Source: Promethearchaeota archaeon | GTDB lineage: Archaea > Asgardarchaeota > Lokiarchaeia > Sigyniarchaeales > SOKP01 | Assembly: GCA_013375475.1 (NCBI GenBank) | Contig: JABXKD010000010.1 | Location: 1-63,638 of the forward strand | DNA: 63,638 nucleotides | Reading direction: 5' to 3' | Part shown: positions 8,819 to 18,960 of the stretch, piece after piece | Position numbering within the stretch: position 1 is the stretch's first letter | Layout of the letters: the number at the start of each line of letters is the position of its first letter | Translations under genes and position numbers: made by a program | Notes under the pieces: model-generated | What the model was told of the DNA's origin: nothing | The model's input: the letters and a program-made list of their open reading frames with translations, nothing else | Database searches by the model: none

Positions 8819-9874
8819 ATGGGCACTAAAATTAACGAGCTAGTGAAAGAAGTAAGAAGGACTATAACATTTGAAAACCTTTTAAACAAACATATTGCCA
8901 TAGACGCTTTTAACACGATCTATCAATTTTTAGCCATAATTAGGCAAAAAGATGGCACTCCCTTAAAAGATTATAATGGAAATGTGACTTCTCATCTATC
9001 TGGATTGTTTTACAGAACGATTAACTTTTTAGAGCATAACATTAAACCTATTTATGTATTTGACGGAATTCCTTCTGAATTAAAACTAGAAACTATAAAA
9101 GAAAGAAAGAAGATCAAGGAAAAAGCCACACAAAAAATGATTACTGCACAAGAGAAAGAAGATTTTGGGGAAGCAAAAAAATTTGCTCAAATGACATCTA
9201 AATTAGATTCTGGCATGATTAACGAGAGCAAAAAGCTATTGAAATATCTTGGTATTCCAATTGTCGAAGCTAGTTCTGAGGGAGAAGCCCAATCTGCTTT
9301 TTTAGTTGAAAATGGTGATGCTTGGGCGTGTGCATCTCAGGACTATGACACATTGTTATTTGGGGGAGAAAGATTGATACGGAACTTTGCTGTCAGTAGG
9401 AGTAAAAAACTTAAAAATACTACGGTAACTCTCGATATAGAATATATTTCGCTATCAAAGTTTCTTGATAGTTTAAAAATTACTCGTGAACAATTAATTG
9501 AAATGGGGATTTTAATTGGAACAGATTTTTTTCCGGGAATTAAGGGAATTGGTCAACATAAAGCTCTCGATCTAATCAAAAAATATGGTTCGTTAGAAAA
9601 TTTAACAAAAAATAATGTAAAAGTTGGTAACATTGAAATTAAACTTGACAAAGATCTAATTAAACAGATAAAAGAGATCTTTTTATACCCAAATATTAAA
9701 AAAAATTATCCAAAGATAATCTGGGAAAAAATAAAATACGATGAAGTTGAGGAATTACTGATCGAACAACATAATTTTTCAAAACAGAGAGTCCAAAACG
9801 CCATCGAGCGTTTAAAAAAGCAAAACTCTTCAAAAACACAAGTGTCTTTAGATAGTTTCTTCAAAAAAAATTAA
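8819..9874 (+). CDS. fen: Flap endonuclease 1 (FEN1)
   Basis: The 351-residue structure-specific nuclease removes 5' flaps during Okazaki fragment maturation and repair. The N domain contains IAIDAFNTIYQFL (Asp27) and VFDGIPSELK; the I domain has EASSEGEAQSAFL with paired glutamates (about 154) and ASQDYDTLLFG with two aspartates, then the helix-hairpin-helix GTDFFPGIKGIG. A PCNA-interacting peptide QVSLDSFF closes the C-terminus. The MGTKI start agrees with the family. Neighbours are Nob1 and CDC48. Confidence 0.97.
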   Translation: MGTKINELVKEVRRTITFENLLNKHIAIDAFNTIYQFLAIIRQKDGTPLKDYNGNVTSHLSGLFYRTINFLEHNIKPIYVFDGIPSELKLETIKERKKIKEKATQKMITAQEKEDFGEAKKFAQMTSKLDSGMINESKKLLKYLGIPIVEASSEGEAQSAFLVENGDAWACASQDYDTLLFGGERLIRNFAVSRSKKLKNTTVTLDIEYISLSKFLDSLKITREQLIEMGILIGTDFFPGIKGIGQHKALDLIKKYGSLENLTKNNVKVGNIEIKLDKDLIKQIKEIFLYPNIKKNYPKIIWEKIKYDEVEELLIEQHNFSKQRVQNAIERLKKQNSSKTQVSLDSFFKKN

Positions 9875-9923
9875 TTTTTATTGTTAAAAAAAGCAAAAAT
9901 TTTTACAAAATTAATATTTCATA

Positions 9924-9940
9924 ATTATATATAATATATT
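9924..9940 (+). promoter_or_regulatory. TATA-like element giving a likely leaderless cdc48 mRNA
   Basis: TTATATATAATATATTT lies about 25-35 bases before the ATG at 9959. With the usual 25-base archaeal spacing, transcription would begin at or next to the ATG, and no Shine-Dalgarno is seen, so a leaderless transcript is likely. Assigned by eye. Confidence 0.45.
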
Positions 9941-9958
9941 TTATTTATTCGAACGAAA

Positions 9959-12184
9959 ATGTCATCTAAAGAAAACGAAGAAAGTGATTTTAGTAGCAAA
10001 ATTATTGCTTTACGGGTCCAGGAAGCAAAAAAAAGGGATATAGGGCGAAATATTGCTAGAATTGATCAAGACACTATGGAGGAGCTAGATATTAAAACTG
10101 GGGATGTCATAGCTCTTACTGGAAAGAAGGAGAGTGCAGGGATTGCTTGGCCAAGTTATCCTCAAGATAGTGGATTAGGAATAATTCGAATCGATTCTAG
10201 GTTGAAAAAAAATACAGGATCAAGTATTGACGAAACGATACAAATAAGGAAAGTAAATGCACAACCCGCTCAAACTATAGTTTTAGCACCGATAAGCGTA
10301 AAAATAAAATCAAATCCTCGATTTGAAACTTTCGTTAAGCGAAAGTTACACAACTATCCCGTGACAATTGACGATTTTATATATATATCTATTGGTATTA
10401 GTAGAGAGATCATGTTTAAGGTTATAAATATAAGACCTAACGGAGTGTGTATAATTAAACCGGAAACAGCCTTACATATCAGTGAAAATATTACTGAAGA
10501 TGAAGAAAAAGGGGCAGATTATGTTACATACGAGGATGTTGGTGGTTTAGATCGAGAAATACAAAGAGTTAGAGAAATGGTTGAACTTCCACTTAGACAT
10601 CCCTCTTTATTTAAACGATTAGGTATTGATCCTCCGAAGGGAGTATTATTAAGGGGCCCTCCAGGATGCGGAAAAACTCTTTTAGCTAAAGCTGTTGCTA
10701 ACGAAAGTGAAGCATATTTCATTTCAATAAATGGTCCAGAAATTATGAGCAAATTTTATGGCGAATCTGAGAAAAAACTTAGAAATATTTTCATAGAAGC
10801 TGAGGAAAAGAGCCCATCTATTATATTTATCGATGAAATCGATGCTATTGCCCCAAAAAGAGAGACTGTAACTGGAGAAGTGGAACGGAGAGTTGTTGCT
10901 CAACTTTTAGCTCTGATGGATGGATTGCATAGTAGAGGTAAAGTAATCGTTATAGGCGCTACAAATAGACCTAATAGCTTAGATCCGGCGTTAAGGCGTC
11001 CAGGTAGATTCGATCGCGAAATAGAGATAAAAGTACCTAACGAGAAAGGGAGAAGAGAAGTTTTTCAGATTCATACTAGGAACATGCCTCTCGACAAAAA
11101 AATATCGTTAAAAGAGTTTGCTAACATCACTCATGGGTTTGTAGGAGCAGATATTTCTGCAGTCTGTCGGGAAGCGGCAATGTCAGCGCTTAGAAGATAT
11201 CTCCCACAAATTGATCTAGAATCTGATATTATTGATCCCGAATTGTTAGAACAGATCGAAGTTACTCAAGCTGATTTTGAAGAGGCTTTAAAGGAAGTAA
11301 TGCCTTCAGGAATAAGAGAAGTGTTTGTAGAAATACCAAACGTTACCTGGGATCAGATAGGCGGATTGGAAGATTTGAAGCAAAAATTAATAGAATCTGT
11401 AGACTGGCCATTGTCACATCCAAACATTTTTAAGCGTATGGGGATAAGTCCTCCTAGAGGGATTTTACTATACGGTCCACCCGGATGTGGTAAAACACTC
11501 TTAGCTCGAGCAGTAGCTCATGAAAGCAAAGCTAATTTTATATCCATTAAAGGTCCCGAATTATTATCTAAATATGTTGGAGAAAGTGAAAAAGCAATTC
11601 GTGAAGTTTTTCGAAAAGCGAAAATGGCTGCACCTTGTATAATATTTTTTGATGAATTTGATTCTATAGCTCCAAGTAGAGGTAGACACACAACTGATTC
11701 AGGTGTTTCAGAAAAAGTTCTCTCACAATTCTTAACTGAACTGGATGGATTAGAAGTAAAGAAAGATATAATAGTGATTGCTGCTACTAATCGCCCTGAC
11801 ATTTTAGACCCCGCTTTAATAAGACCTGGAAGGATCGATAGAATTTTACTAGTTCCTGCTCCTGATGAAAAAGGAAGAGAAAAAATATTGAATATTTTTA
11901 CAAAAGACATGCCACTAACGAGCAACATAGATTTAAATAAATTAAACGAGAAGTTAGTGGGTTACTCTGGAGCAGATGTTGAAACTTTATGTCGTGAAGC
12001 AGGCATGATCGCGTTAAGAGAAAACATGAGGGCAAGAAAAATTTCGAAAATCCATTTTGAATTGGCAATAGAATCAACTAACCCAAGCATTACTCCAGAA
12101 ACGATTAAATTTTATGAAAGTTTTGGAAAAAGACTAAAAAGTCTAATCATGGAACAAACAAAGGAAGATCGAATGATTATCTAA
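9959..12184 (+). CDS. cdc48: CDC48/VCP (VAT)-type AAA+ ATPase
   Basis: The 741-residue protein unfolds substrates for the proteasome and remodels complexes. It has the N-terminal double-psi barrel and Nc domains (1-185), then two AAA modules. D1 carries GPPGCGKT (about 230), [12 protein letters not shown] and the arginine finger region [10 protein letters not shown]2 carries a second [20 protein letters not shown] and IRPGRIDR. All Walker motifs are intact. The C-terminus ends KEDRMII, lacking an obvious proteasome-docking HbYX. Its proteasome alpha partner is elsewhere in the window at 47943-48659. Confidence 0.96.
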   Translation: MSSKENEESDFSSKIIALRVQEAKKRDIGRNIARIDQDTMEELDIKTGDVIALTGKKESAGIAWPSYPQDSGLGIIRIDSRLKKNTGSSIDETIQIRKVNAQPAQTIVLAPISVKIKSNPRFETFVKRKLHNYPVTIDDFIYISIGISREIMFKVINIRPNGVCIIKPETALHISENITEDEEKGADYVTYEDVGGLDREIQRVREMVELPLRHPSLFKRLGIDPPKGVLLRGPPGCGKTLLAKAVANESEAYFISINGPEIMSKFYGESEKKLRNIFIEAEEKSPSIIFIDEIDAIAPKRETVTGEVERRVVAQLLALMDGLHSRGKVIVIGATNRPNSLDPALRRPGRFDREIEIKVPNEKGRREVFQIHTRNMPLDKKISLKEFANITHGFVGADISAVCREAAMSALRRYLPQIDLESDIIDPELLEQIEVTQADFEEALKEVMPSGIREVFVEIPNVTWDQIGGLEDLKQKLIESVDWPLSHPNIFKRMGISPPRGILLYGPPGCGKTLLARAVAHESKANFISIKGPELLSKYVGESEKAIREVFRKAKMAAPCIIFFDEFDSIAPSRGRHTTDSGVSEKVLSQFLTELDGLEVKKDIIVIAATNRPDILDPALIRPGRIDRILLVPAPDEKGREKILNIFTKDMPLTSNIDLNKLNEKLVGYSGADVETLCREAGMIALRENMRARKISKIHFELAIESTNPSITPETIKFYESFGKRLKSLIMEQTKEDRMII

Positions 12185-12267
12185 TATTCACAAAGTTAAT
12201 TTGGGAGAATAAATTTCTATTTAATGAATTTAATTTTTAACTTTTTATAAATATAAGGTGAACAATT

Positions 12268-12540
12268 ATCGAATCACAAAGATGGAACCAAAAACCCGTA
12301 GTTAATTTATTAATCGACATACTAATTAAAAATAAGGGAGAAATATTAGATAAACGATTGGAAGAACTACTCAAGAAGGAATTCTCTTTTATTAATCCAA
12401 TAATGTTGGAAGAATTACTTATGAAGTTAGAAAGCCGAAGCATAATTAATGTTTTCCGAGTCTCAAAAACTAAGAAAATGATTGTCCTTAACAAAAGAAA
12501 TCAACATATTAAAAGCCAAATTATGGAAGAGTTAAACTGA
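12268..12540 (+). CDS. Small winged-helix-like protein with probable AUC/AUU start
   Basis: An open frame of about 90 codons begins IESQRWNQKPVVNLLIDILIK and continues through an internal TTG (12358) to the TAA at 12538. Helices followed by a two-strand wing-like segment (SIINVFRVSKTKKMIVLNK) suggest a winged-helix DNA-binding fold; I do not recognise the family. Starting at TTG 12358 would discard the first helices. A good ribosome site AAGGTGA (12255-12261) precedes ATT at 12265 and ATC at 12268 by 3 and 6 bases, and no canonical start follows it in frame. The 3' end overlaps the convergent HerA gene by nine bases. Confidence 0.5.
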   Translation: MESQRWNQKPVVNLLIDILIKNKGEILDKRLEELLKKEFSFINPIMLEELLMKLESRSIINVFRVSKTKKMIVLNKRNQHIKSQIMEELN

Positions 12541-14058
12541 TTGGAGCTTTTTCCAATTTACACATTCTTGCGATAAAGATATATTTTCAGATTGAGATTT
12601 AAATTTCCTTTCCCTTATATCTACAAAAATTGGGTAATTTACAGCATTTCCCATCAATAACATTTCTCCCACCCCTAAACTCGAGATCATATCGGCATAA
12701 TCCTTAGTGATTGTTTCTGAGCTATCCATTAAGTGCTTTAAATCATAGGGATTTTTAATGTTGAGAATTAACTTTGCGTTTGTTTGAGATAGTGCAGTAG
12801 TACTTAGCTTTTTAGGTCTTTGACTAATTAAACATAAACAAGCCATAAATTTTCTTCCCTCTCTAGCGATTGTTTCAATAATATATTTTGATAATGCTTT
12901 AGAATGAGCTGCTTCAGGACAAAACTGATGCGCTTCTTCTATAATTAATAAAAATGGGGGAATTTCGTTTTTTCTTCTCAAATAAAACAGCTGATTACAT
13001 ATATAGTCAACAATAATTTGTTTTTTACGAATTGATATTTCATTCTGAAGGTTAAAGATAGAAATTTCACCCTGATTTATGACATTTTTTATAACTGGAT
13101 TTTCTTGAGGCCCAAAAAGATTTAGTCGTTCTAGTTCAGACAACCATCCGATTAAAGCTTGTTTTGTGCTTTTCCCGCCCTCTGGTTCTTCTTCAATTAA
13201 GTCTATAATGCTATTTAGAGTATATTTATTTTTTGTTTCATCCTTATTTCTTAATTTTTTAATATATTTAGATAACTCTCTTATCTGAACATTAGAAATC
13301 TGTTCTTGATATTTTTTATACGCAAAAGCGTTCAATTTGGGAACTGAAATTTGAAAATATGTAGTATCAATAACTTTAACTTTATTTTTTAATTGAGGAG
13401 TATTATTTAGATATTGATATTCTCCGTGTACATCAATCAAAATAATAGCCGGAGTCCCAGAAGATTTTTCTCGCATAAGTAACTCTTCAATAATAATGGA
13501 TGTAAGATAACTTTTACCTCCTCCTGAAATTGAAAGAATTGCAAAATGTTTATTTAATAATCGATCCATACTAATATAAGCATCAATATTTGATACCTTT
13601 ATTTTACCCAAATTTAATCCTTGTATTTGATCAAGGCCTACAAATCCCTTGAGAATTTCTTCGTCAACCAAATATACTTCTTTACCTGGACTTGCAGGAT
13701 ACATCATCCTCTTAATAGATTTTATTTTAGTTTCACAAGATTCCTTGAAATCTATAATCCCTAAATTCCTTACGATAGCAACCGCATATTCAAAATCATC
13801 ACTCGGAAATAAACCCTTAAGAATATTTGGATTATTTTCGTTATTATAAGCTTTAATTGTTAAGGCATCCGAAAAATATTCGTTTAACAATACGATTTTC
13901 TCAACTATGCCAATTAAATATCCTTCATCTGATTTTGTTGACACAAATATACCCTTTTTAACAAAAATCCCGTCAGTTCGTTTATTTATTACAAACGGAT
14001 ATTTTGAAACATCAGGTAATTGAAGAAAATTAAAAACAATACCAAGCTTAATGGACAT
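12532..14058 (-). CDS. HerA-like (DUF87) hexameric ATPase
   Basis: The 508-residue protein resembles HerA, the DNA translocase that works with NurA, Mre11 and Rad50 in end resection, and related DUF87 ATPases. An N-terminal HAS-barrel-like region (1-150) precedes the P-loop SISGGGKSYLTS (about 177-186). Walker B is FLLIIEEAHQF (about 380), and the sensor region CLISQRPKKLSTTALSQTNAK is conserved. No NurA, Mre11 or Rad50 lies next to it, so it could serve another DUF87 role. It overlaps the convergent small gene by nine bases. Confidence 0.85.
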   Translation of the reverse strand: MSIKLGIVFNFLQLPDVSKYPFVINKRTDGIFVKKGIFVSTKSDEGYLIGIVEKIVLLNEYFSDALTIKAYNNENNPNILKGLFPSDDFEYAVAIVRNLGIIDFKESCETKIKSIKRMMYPASPGKEVYLVDEEILKGFVGLDQIQGLNLGKIKVSNIDAYISMDRLLNKHFAILSISGGGKSYLTSIIIEELLMREKSSGTPAIILIDVHGEYQYLNNTPQLKNKVKVIDTTYFQISVPKLNAFAYKKYQEQISNVQIRELSKYIKKLRNKDETKNKYTLNSIIDLIEEEPEGGKSTKQALIGWLSELERLNLFGPQENPVIKNVINQGEISIFNLQNEISIRKKQIIVDYICNQLFYLRRKNEIPPFLLIIEEAHQFCPEAAHSKALSKYIIETIAREGRKFMACLCLISQRPKKLSTTALSQTNAKLILNIKNPYDLKHLMDSSETITKDYADMISSLGVGEMLLMGNAVNYPIFVDIRERKFKSQSENISLSQECVNWKKLQSV

Positions 14059-14167
14059 TGATTTAGGTAAGAATAAAAATTATTAAAAAGAAGATAAGTG
14101 GGAGAATTTACTGATTTAAATAGGAGGTAATTTAGAAAAAAAATAAAGTTGGAAAAAAAATTATACT

Positions 14168-14764
14168 CTATTTTTCCAATTTTCCCATTACTCTTAAAAT
14201 TACATAGTATCCATTTTTCCAGAAGTAGATCATAAATAGAGTGATTGCTAAAATTGCAAACAAAGATATTCCTGTGAACAAAATCCAATTTCCAGTTGAA
14301 AAAGAGGCTAGAAGCTCAGAAAATGGTGTACTTTGGCTTTGACCAAGTAAAATTTCTTGGATTATAGAGATTACGATACCTATAATAATTGCCATTATAC
14401 TAATTAACAAGCCCCCAGCAGCGATTTTGACATCTATGCGATTTTTATATTTTTCCTCAATTTCTCTTACATTGAAAATGAAGTGTAAAACCCATTTCCT
14501 TCCTTTTTTGAACAATCCGAAGAAAAATATTAAGAGAAAAAACAACCCTGCTAAAATTCCAGCGATTATTGAGATTTGGTATCCCAAAGATAACCCTATG
14601 AAGGATTCTAACTTTCCCGTTGGCATTATAAAATCAAATATTGACCAGATACCTCCAGTAATGCAAATTAAGCAAGATATAACGATAATAATATAAAATA
14701 AATCTCCTACTACTCTTTGTTTTGATGGGTAAACTTCGTCAGAACTTGAATATGATTCTTCCAT
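14168..14764 (-). CDS. Integral membrane protein of unknown function, four helices
   Basis: About 198 residues with four strongly hydrophobic segments near residues 20-45, 55-90 (two parts around GLSLGYQISIIAGILAGLFFLLIFFFGLF), 110-135 and 155-180. A basic loop KKGRKWVLHF separates helices two and three. I choose ATG 14764 over an upstream in-frame TTG (14776). I do not recognise the family and the flanking HerA and glycerol kinase genes give no functional hint. Confidence 0.6.
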   Translation of the reverse strand: MEESYSSSDEVYPSKQRVVGDLFYIIIVISCLICITGGIWSIFDFIMPTGKLESFIGLSLGYQISIIAGILAGLFFLLIFFFGLFKKGRKWVLHFIFNVREIEEKYKNRIDVKIAAGGLLISIMAIIIGIVISIIQEILLGQSQSTPFSELLASFSTGNWILFTGISLFAILAITLFMIYFWKNGYYVILRVMGKLEK

Positions 14765-14867
14765 TTTTTTGACCAATCTATTTTATTTAAAAAATCTATA
14801 ACATTCTAAATATATAAAATTGAGTATTATGGCTAAAATTAAAAAAAAACGTAAATAAATAAATGAT

Positions 14868-16406
14868 CTAATCAGATCTATTATTCTGCAGTGTATCGAT
14901 GTAATTTTTGTGAAAACTCTTTTCATTAAGGATTGAATATAACTCTTTCGATAAACTGTATATTTTCCTATAAGTTTTCTGCCGAGTTATATCAGGATTC
15001 CATTTTTTATCCACTTTACAAATATTCTCAGCAGCGCTAACTACATCTGAAAATAGCCCTGCACCCGTTGCTGCTAAAATTGCCGCTCCTAAAGATGTTG
15101 CTTCCTCAATTACATTTCTGACACAAGTCATTCCTAAAACATCAGAATAAATTTGATTCCAAAAATCTGAACGAGAACTTCCTCCAGTAAGATTTAATTC
15201 TTTTGGTTCTATTCCTAATTCGCTAAAAACTTCGATATTTTTTTTAACTTCAAAAGCTACTCCTTCTAGAATAGAACGGACGATGTCTCTTCTTTTATGA
15301 CCTAAAGATAAACCATAAATCAAACCTCTCGCGTACGGATTCCAATGCGGCGCCCCAGCGCCAACTAAATGTGGAATTACTAATAACTTGTTAGCACCGA
15401 TAGGTGATTTTTCAGCCTCTTCCGTCAAAATTTCGTAGGGATCTTGATTTTGCTTTTTCGCTATTCTGCATTCTTCTGTTCCTAACTCGTCCCTAAACCA
15501 TCTTAAAATTGCGCCAGTAGTGAAAATACTTGCTTCTTGAACCCACACGCCCGGGATTGCGTGACAACTACATAATACTCGCTTCTCTGGATCAAAATTA
15601 GGTTTTTCCAGATAAGCTAACAAAAAACTTCCAGTTCCCGTCGTTAATTTTACCTTACCTGGAGAAACAACTCCTACTCCCAACGCTGCTGATTGTTGGT
15701 CTCCTGCTCCTGAAACAACTAACGTTTTTTTATCAAATAAAATTTCTTCAGTATTAATTTCTCCTATCTCAACTCCACTCTCGACCGTCTCTGGCATCTT
15801 ATCCAAATCTATTTCTAATTCGGAGGCGATGTCTTCGGAGTACTTGAAATTGTTAATATCAAATAACATTGTTCTCGAAGCATTAGAATGATCCGTATAA
15901 AATTTCCCTGTCAGTTTATAAATTATATAATCCGAAACTAGCAGGAATTTGTGCGTTTTTTGATAAATCTCCGGTTTCTCATCTTTAAACCAAAGAATTT
16001 TGGTTGCTGAAAAATAAGGATCTATTGTTAATCCTGTAGTTCGATAAATTCTATCTATACCGATTTTACTTTTTATATAATCTACCTGGTTTGTGGTGCG
16101 TCTATCTTGCCAGACTAATGCGTTATGTAGTGGTTTGCCTGTTATGTCAACTGGTACAATAGTTTCTCGCTGATTTGTTACAGAAAGACTCACTATTTCC
16201 GATCTATCTATTCCACTCCTTTTTATAGCAATTTCAGTAGTTTTTTTAATAGAATCCCACCACAAATTTGCATCTTGTTCTACATATGATGGTTGGGGAT
16301 AAAAACTCTCCCACTCTTGATAAGCGCTTGATATAATTGATCCTGCTAAATCATAAATATATGTTCTACATCCTGTAGTTCCAAGGTCAAGTGCAGCAAC
16401 AAACAT
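14868..16406 (-). CDS. glpK: Glycerol kinase
   Basis: The 512-residue FGGY enzyme phosphorylates glycerol to sn-glycerol 3-phosphate. Residues that contact glycerol in GlpK are present: NQRET (Arg, Glu; about 81-85), DPYFSATK (Tyr; about 134) and GAGDQQSAALG (Asp; about 244). The phosphate loops LDLGTTGCRTYIYD and TTGTGSFLLAY and the adenosine loop LTGGSSRSDFW are intact. The C-terminal half looks closer to xylulokinases than to bacterial GlpK. It stands alone without a facilitator or glycerophosphate dehydrogenase; in archaea glycerol phosphate can also feed lipid synthesis, usually as the other enantiomer. Confidence 0.82.
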   Translation of the reverse strand: MFVAALDLGTTGCRTYIYDLAGSIISSAYQEWESFYPQPSYVEQDANLWWDSIKKTTEIAIKRSGIDRSEIVSLSVTNQRETIVPVDITGKPLHNALVWQDRRTTNQVDYIKSKIGIDRIYRTTGLTIDPYFSATKILWFKDEKPEIYQKTHKFLLVSDYIIYKLTGKFYTDHSNASRTMLFDINNFKYSEDIASELEIDLDKMPETVESGVEIGEINTEEILFDKKTLVVSGAGDQQSAALGVGVVSPGKVKLTTGTGSFLLAYLEKPNFDPEKRVLCSCHAIPGVWVQEASIFTTGAILRWFRDELGTEECRIAKKQNQDPYEILTEEAEKSPIGANKLLVIPHLVGAGAPHWNPYARGLIYGLSLGHKRRDIVRSILEGVAFEVKKNIEVFSELGIEPKELNLTGGSSRSDFWNQIYSDVLGMTCVRNVIEEATSLGAAILAATGAGLFSDVVSAAENICKVDKKWNPDITRQKTYRKIYSLSKELYSILNEKSFHKNYIDTLQNNRSD

Positions 16407-16504
16407 GATTGATAACTTTCTTCAACTTTTTATTTTAAGTGATAAGTTAAAGATGGGATCATAAAATAAAAAATATTATTAAACACTTTAATGAAAAAAT
16501 AGCC

Positions 16505-17182
16505 CTATTTAACTCTTTTAAACCCACATCTTTGACAGACTAGTCCAACTTCATGAGTATAAACTTCTTTTAGTGGACCATTACAGTTTGGACATTTAAC
16601 ATCAAATGTTGGAAACCACTGTCCCTTGATGTTAGGCATTTGCTTTAAAGTATTAACAAATTGCAAGCTTTCTAAATCCTTTTCGTTGATTTGTAACATC
16701 TGCTGTTCTTCGGCGATAGATTTTCCTTTTGGTGCTAAAACCATTAAAAAGTTCATTTTTTTTGGATCATTTAGCAGTGACAATGTTCGTAATATGGCTT
16801 CCTCTTTATATTGCTCAAATAGTTTAGCTAGTTCTGGAGGAGCTAATGCTACTAATATTGCTTGAGAATTTTTAATTTCTTTTTTAACCTTCTGAATGAG
16901 AAATTGGAAAATTCTTCCGTCACGGTCCATAGCCCATATAAAATTCCATGGTATTATGTCATAATCCTCCTTATCAGGACCAACTATTCTTTTAATGGAT
17001 TCAACCCATGAATAATGTTTGAACTTATATAAATTGGAAAGTAAATCATCAAAGAATCCCAGTTCAATTACGGGAAATGATTTAATAATATTTTTCAGTG
17101 ATAACAATTTAACTTCGGTTAAAATTTGGGAGTTAAGATTTTCCCACGGTGTATAAGTGAAAACTGAAAAGAAATTGCTCAT
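16505..17182 (-). CDS. Unknown protein with C-terminal zinc ribbon
   Basis: The 225-residue protein has no family I recognise. Residues 1-190 are mixed helix and strand, including a strand-helix unit QAILVALAPPELAKLFEQY and MNFLMVLAPKGKSI. The last 30 residues form a classical zinc ribbon CPNC-x16-CQRC. The ATG at 17182 is clear. It is transcribed in the opposite direction to the nucleotidyltransferase-like gene at 17314, from which it is separated by a 131-bp spacer. Confidence 0.6.
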   Translation of the reverse strand: MSNFFSVFTYTPWENLNSQILTEVKLLSLKNIIKSFPVIELGFFDDLLSNLYKFKHYSWVESIKRIVGPDKEDYDIIPWNFIWAMDRDGRIFQFLIQKVKKEIKNSQAILVALAPPELAKLFEQYKEEAILRTLSLLNDPKKMNFLMVLAPKGKSIAEEQQMLQINEKDLESLQFVNTLKQMPNIKGQWFPTFDVKCPNCNGPLKEVYTHEVGLVCQRCGFKRVK

Positions 17183-17313
17183 AGTCTTTTAAATCTAATA
17201 TAAAGTATCCTTTTAATTTTTCTATTTAAGATAAAATAATGGTTTAAATTATAAAAATAAGATTTAAGAAATATTGTGTTATACTTTTATTAAATAGTAA
17301 ACGAGATTATTAA

Positions 17314-18465
17314 ATGAATGGAATATGGGACATAAAAGCTGATGCAATAAAGAAAGGAGACAAACTTAGGGATGTTTCACATCTTTTGGATAAAACTCTA
17401 AAAGACGAAAAGGGTTATACTCATTACATCTTTAATAAAGCTAATTTTCATAATCCTTGGTACGATATACCAGAAAACGATTTCGAATTGTTTGAAAACT
17501 TTATTGAAGGAGGATCTAGAGCGTATCCTTCCGATGGTAGTATACCTTGTGATATAGTGGCGCGTGAAGCAAGAAAAGTTCTCAAGAAAATCGAACTGTG
17601 TTCCCAAGATCCTAATCACCATTATTGTGAAGATGCTCGTGAAGTATTAAAAAATGGGAAATTTTCATTAGTTAGAGGCACATTAAAACTCTATTTAGGA
17701 AAATATACAACCCGGGATTGGAGAAGGAAAAGATTTACAGACGATATCGATTTTTGGATGTTTCAAACTAACTTATTGGACTCTTCTTTGAAGGAGTGTA
17801 GTTTTGTAAAAGATAAAGAAACAGGAGAATGGGAAAAAACTGTAGAATGGAATAAATTTGAAACTAAAGAAAATAGACGCGAAACTCTTTTTGCTGCAAA
17901 TAACCTTAATCAGTTACTCGATTTTGGTGCTGGAAGCTATCTCACTGGTTCAAGTCTAAAAGAAATTTTTGATAAAAAAATTAAAAGAGGTCACGATGTA
18001 GATTTAAGCGATATAATTAATGTAGCAATGGTGAACAATGGTGTTGATGGTATACACAAGGATGAGTGGTTAGACGCATGGAACTCTTTTGAACAGGCGG
18101 CTAATACACGAAGCACTAGCACTACATCTAATTTAATAAGTATTTGCCGTTATTCTTTTGCTATTGCAGACCATCTTGAAAAAGTCGGCGAAGCTATTAG
18201 AAAGTATAAAGATCAAATTTTTGACAAATCTAAATACCCAGAAGAGAAAATAAAATCACTCTGTAGTGTCTCTACTCATTGGCAAAAATTTTATGATGCT
18301 AATGGAGCAGATGAAACTAGAAAGGTTATTCATGGTTTTTACGATGAACAAGCAGAAGAAAAACCATTGCATGCACAAAATCTAAAAACATTTGCACAAA
18401 ATATACTAAAATTACTTAATTCCAAATACGATTATCTTAAGGTTACATTCGAAATTGAGCTTTAA
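17314..18465 (+). CDS. Unknown protein with nucleotidyltransferase-like motif
   Basis: The 383-residue protein contains a stretch near residues 125-150, VRGTLKLYLGKYTT followed by RKRFTDDIDFWMF, that resembles the G-x-(A/S) helix and the R-x-T-x-DIDF metal-binding strand of AbiEii-like nucleotidyltransferases. A later GHDVDLSD could give the third acidic residue. The rest is mostly helical. The similarity is short, so the assignment is tentative. Codon use matches neighbours. A glutaredoxin-like gene follows 52 bases downstream on the same strand. Confidence 0.5.
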   Translation: MNGIWDIKADAIKKGDKLRDVSHLLDKTLKDEKGYTHYIFNKANFHNPWYDIPENDFELFENFIEGGSRAYPSDGSIPCDIVAREARKVLKKIELCSQDPNHHYCEDAREVLKNGKFSLVRGTLKLYLGKYTTRDWRRKRFTDDIDFWMFQTNLLDSSLKECSFVKDKETGEWEKTVEWNKFETKENRRETLFAANNLNQLLDFGAGSYLTGSSLKEIFDKKIKRGHDVDLSDIINVAMVNNGVDGIHKDEWLDAWNSFEQAANTRSTSTTSNLISICRYSFAIADHLEKVGEAIRKYKDQIFDKSKYPEEKIKSLCSVSTHWQKFYDANGADETRKVIHGFYDEQAEEKPLHAQNLKTFAQNILKLLNSKYDYLKVTFEIEL

Positions 18466-18517
18466 TTTTCAAATTATAAAATAAAAATTTAATAATTTGC
18501 GTTTTAATTTTTCAATC

Positions 18518-18814
18518 ATGACTCAATTTAAGATTGTAATTAAAAAAAGTTGCTTTTTCTGTGAAATGTTATTGACTTGGCTCAAGGATAAAAATATTGA
18601 TTATAAAGTTTTAGACTACCAAGATCCTAAAGATTTTGACGATCCTTTAATGAAAAATCCAACATTTAATAGTCTATATTGCGACATGAGTGCTTGTGTT
18701 GAAAGTTTACCACTAATAGTAAAGAATGATGAAGAGTTCTTCTACAGCGAAATTTGGGACCTAGTTAACAACACGATAGTAGAAGAAAAAGCTAAAAAGG
18801 TTTTTGAAATTTAA
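18518..18814 (+). CDS. Glutaredoxin/thioredoxin-fold protein
   Basis: The 98-residue product starts MTQFKIVIKKSCFFCEMLLTWLKDKNIDYKVLD, a thioredoxin-fold first unit with a CFFC active site followed by a helix and second strand. A cis-proline-like ESLPLIV segment precedes the last strand, as in glutaredoxins. A second cysteine pair (CDMSAC) sits in an inserted loop around residue 68 and is unusual for the family. I chose ATG 18518 instead of TTG 18497 because the first strand begins there. It probably acts as a cytoplasmic disulfide oxidoreductase. Confidence 0.7.
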   Translation: MTQFKIVIKKSCFFCEMLLTWLKDKNIDYKVLDYQDPKDFDDPLMKNPTFNSLYCDMSACVESLPLIVKNDEEFFYSEIWDLVNNTIVEEKAKKVFEI

Positions 18815-18960
18815 TAGGATTTATTTATTCTAAGAGTTCGTGAAACTGAACTTTTACGATCTTTAATAGATCCCTTGATATTATTTCGGTATAATTCTTT
18901 GTATTACCAGAACAACTTTAAAAAAGGGGTAAAAAGAAATCACAATTAGTTGAAAGTAAA

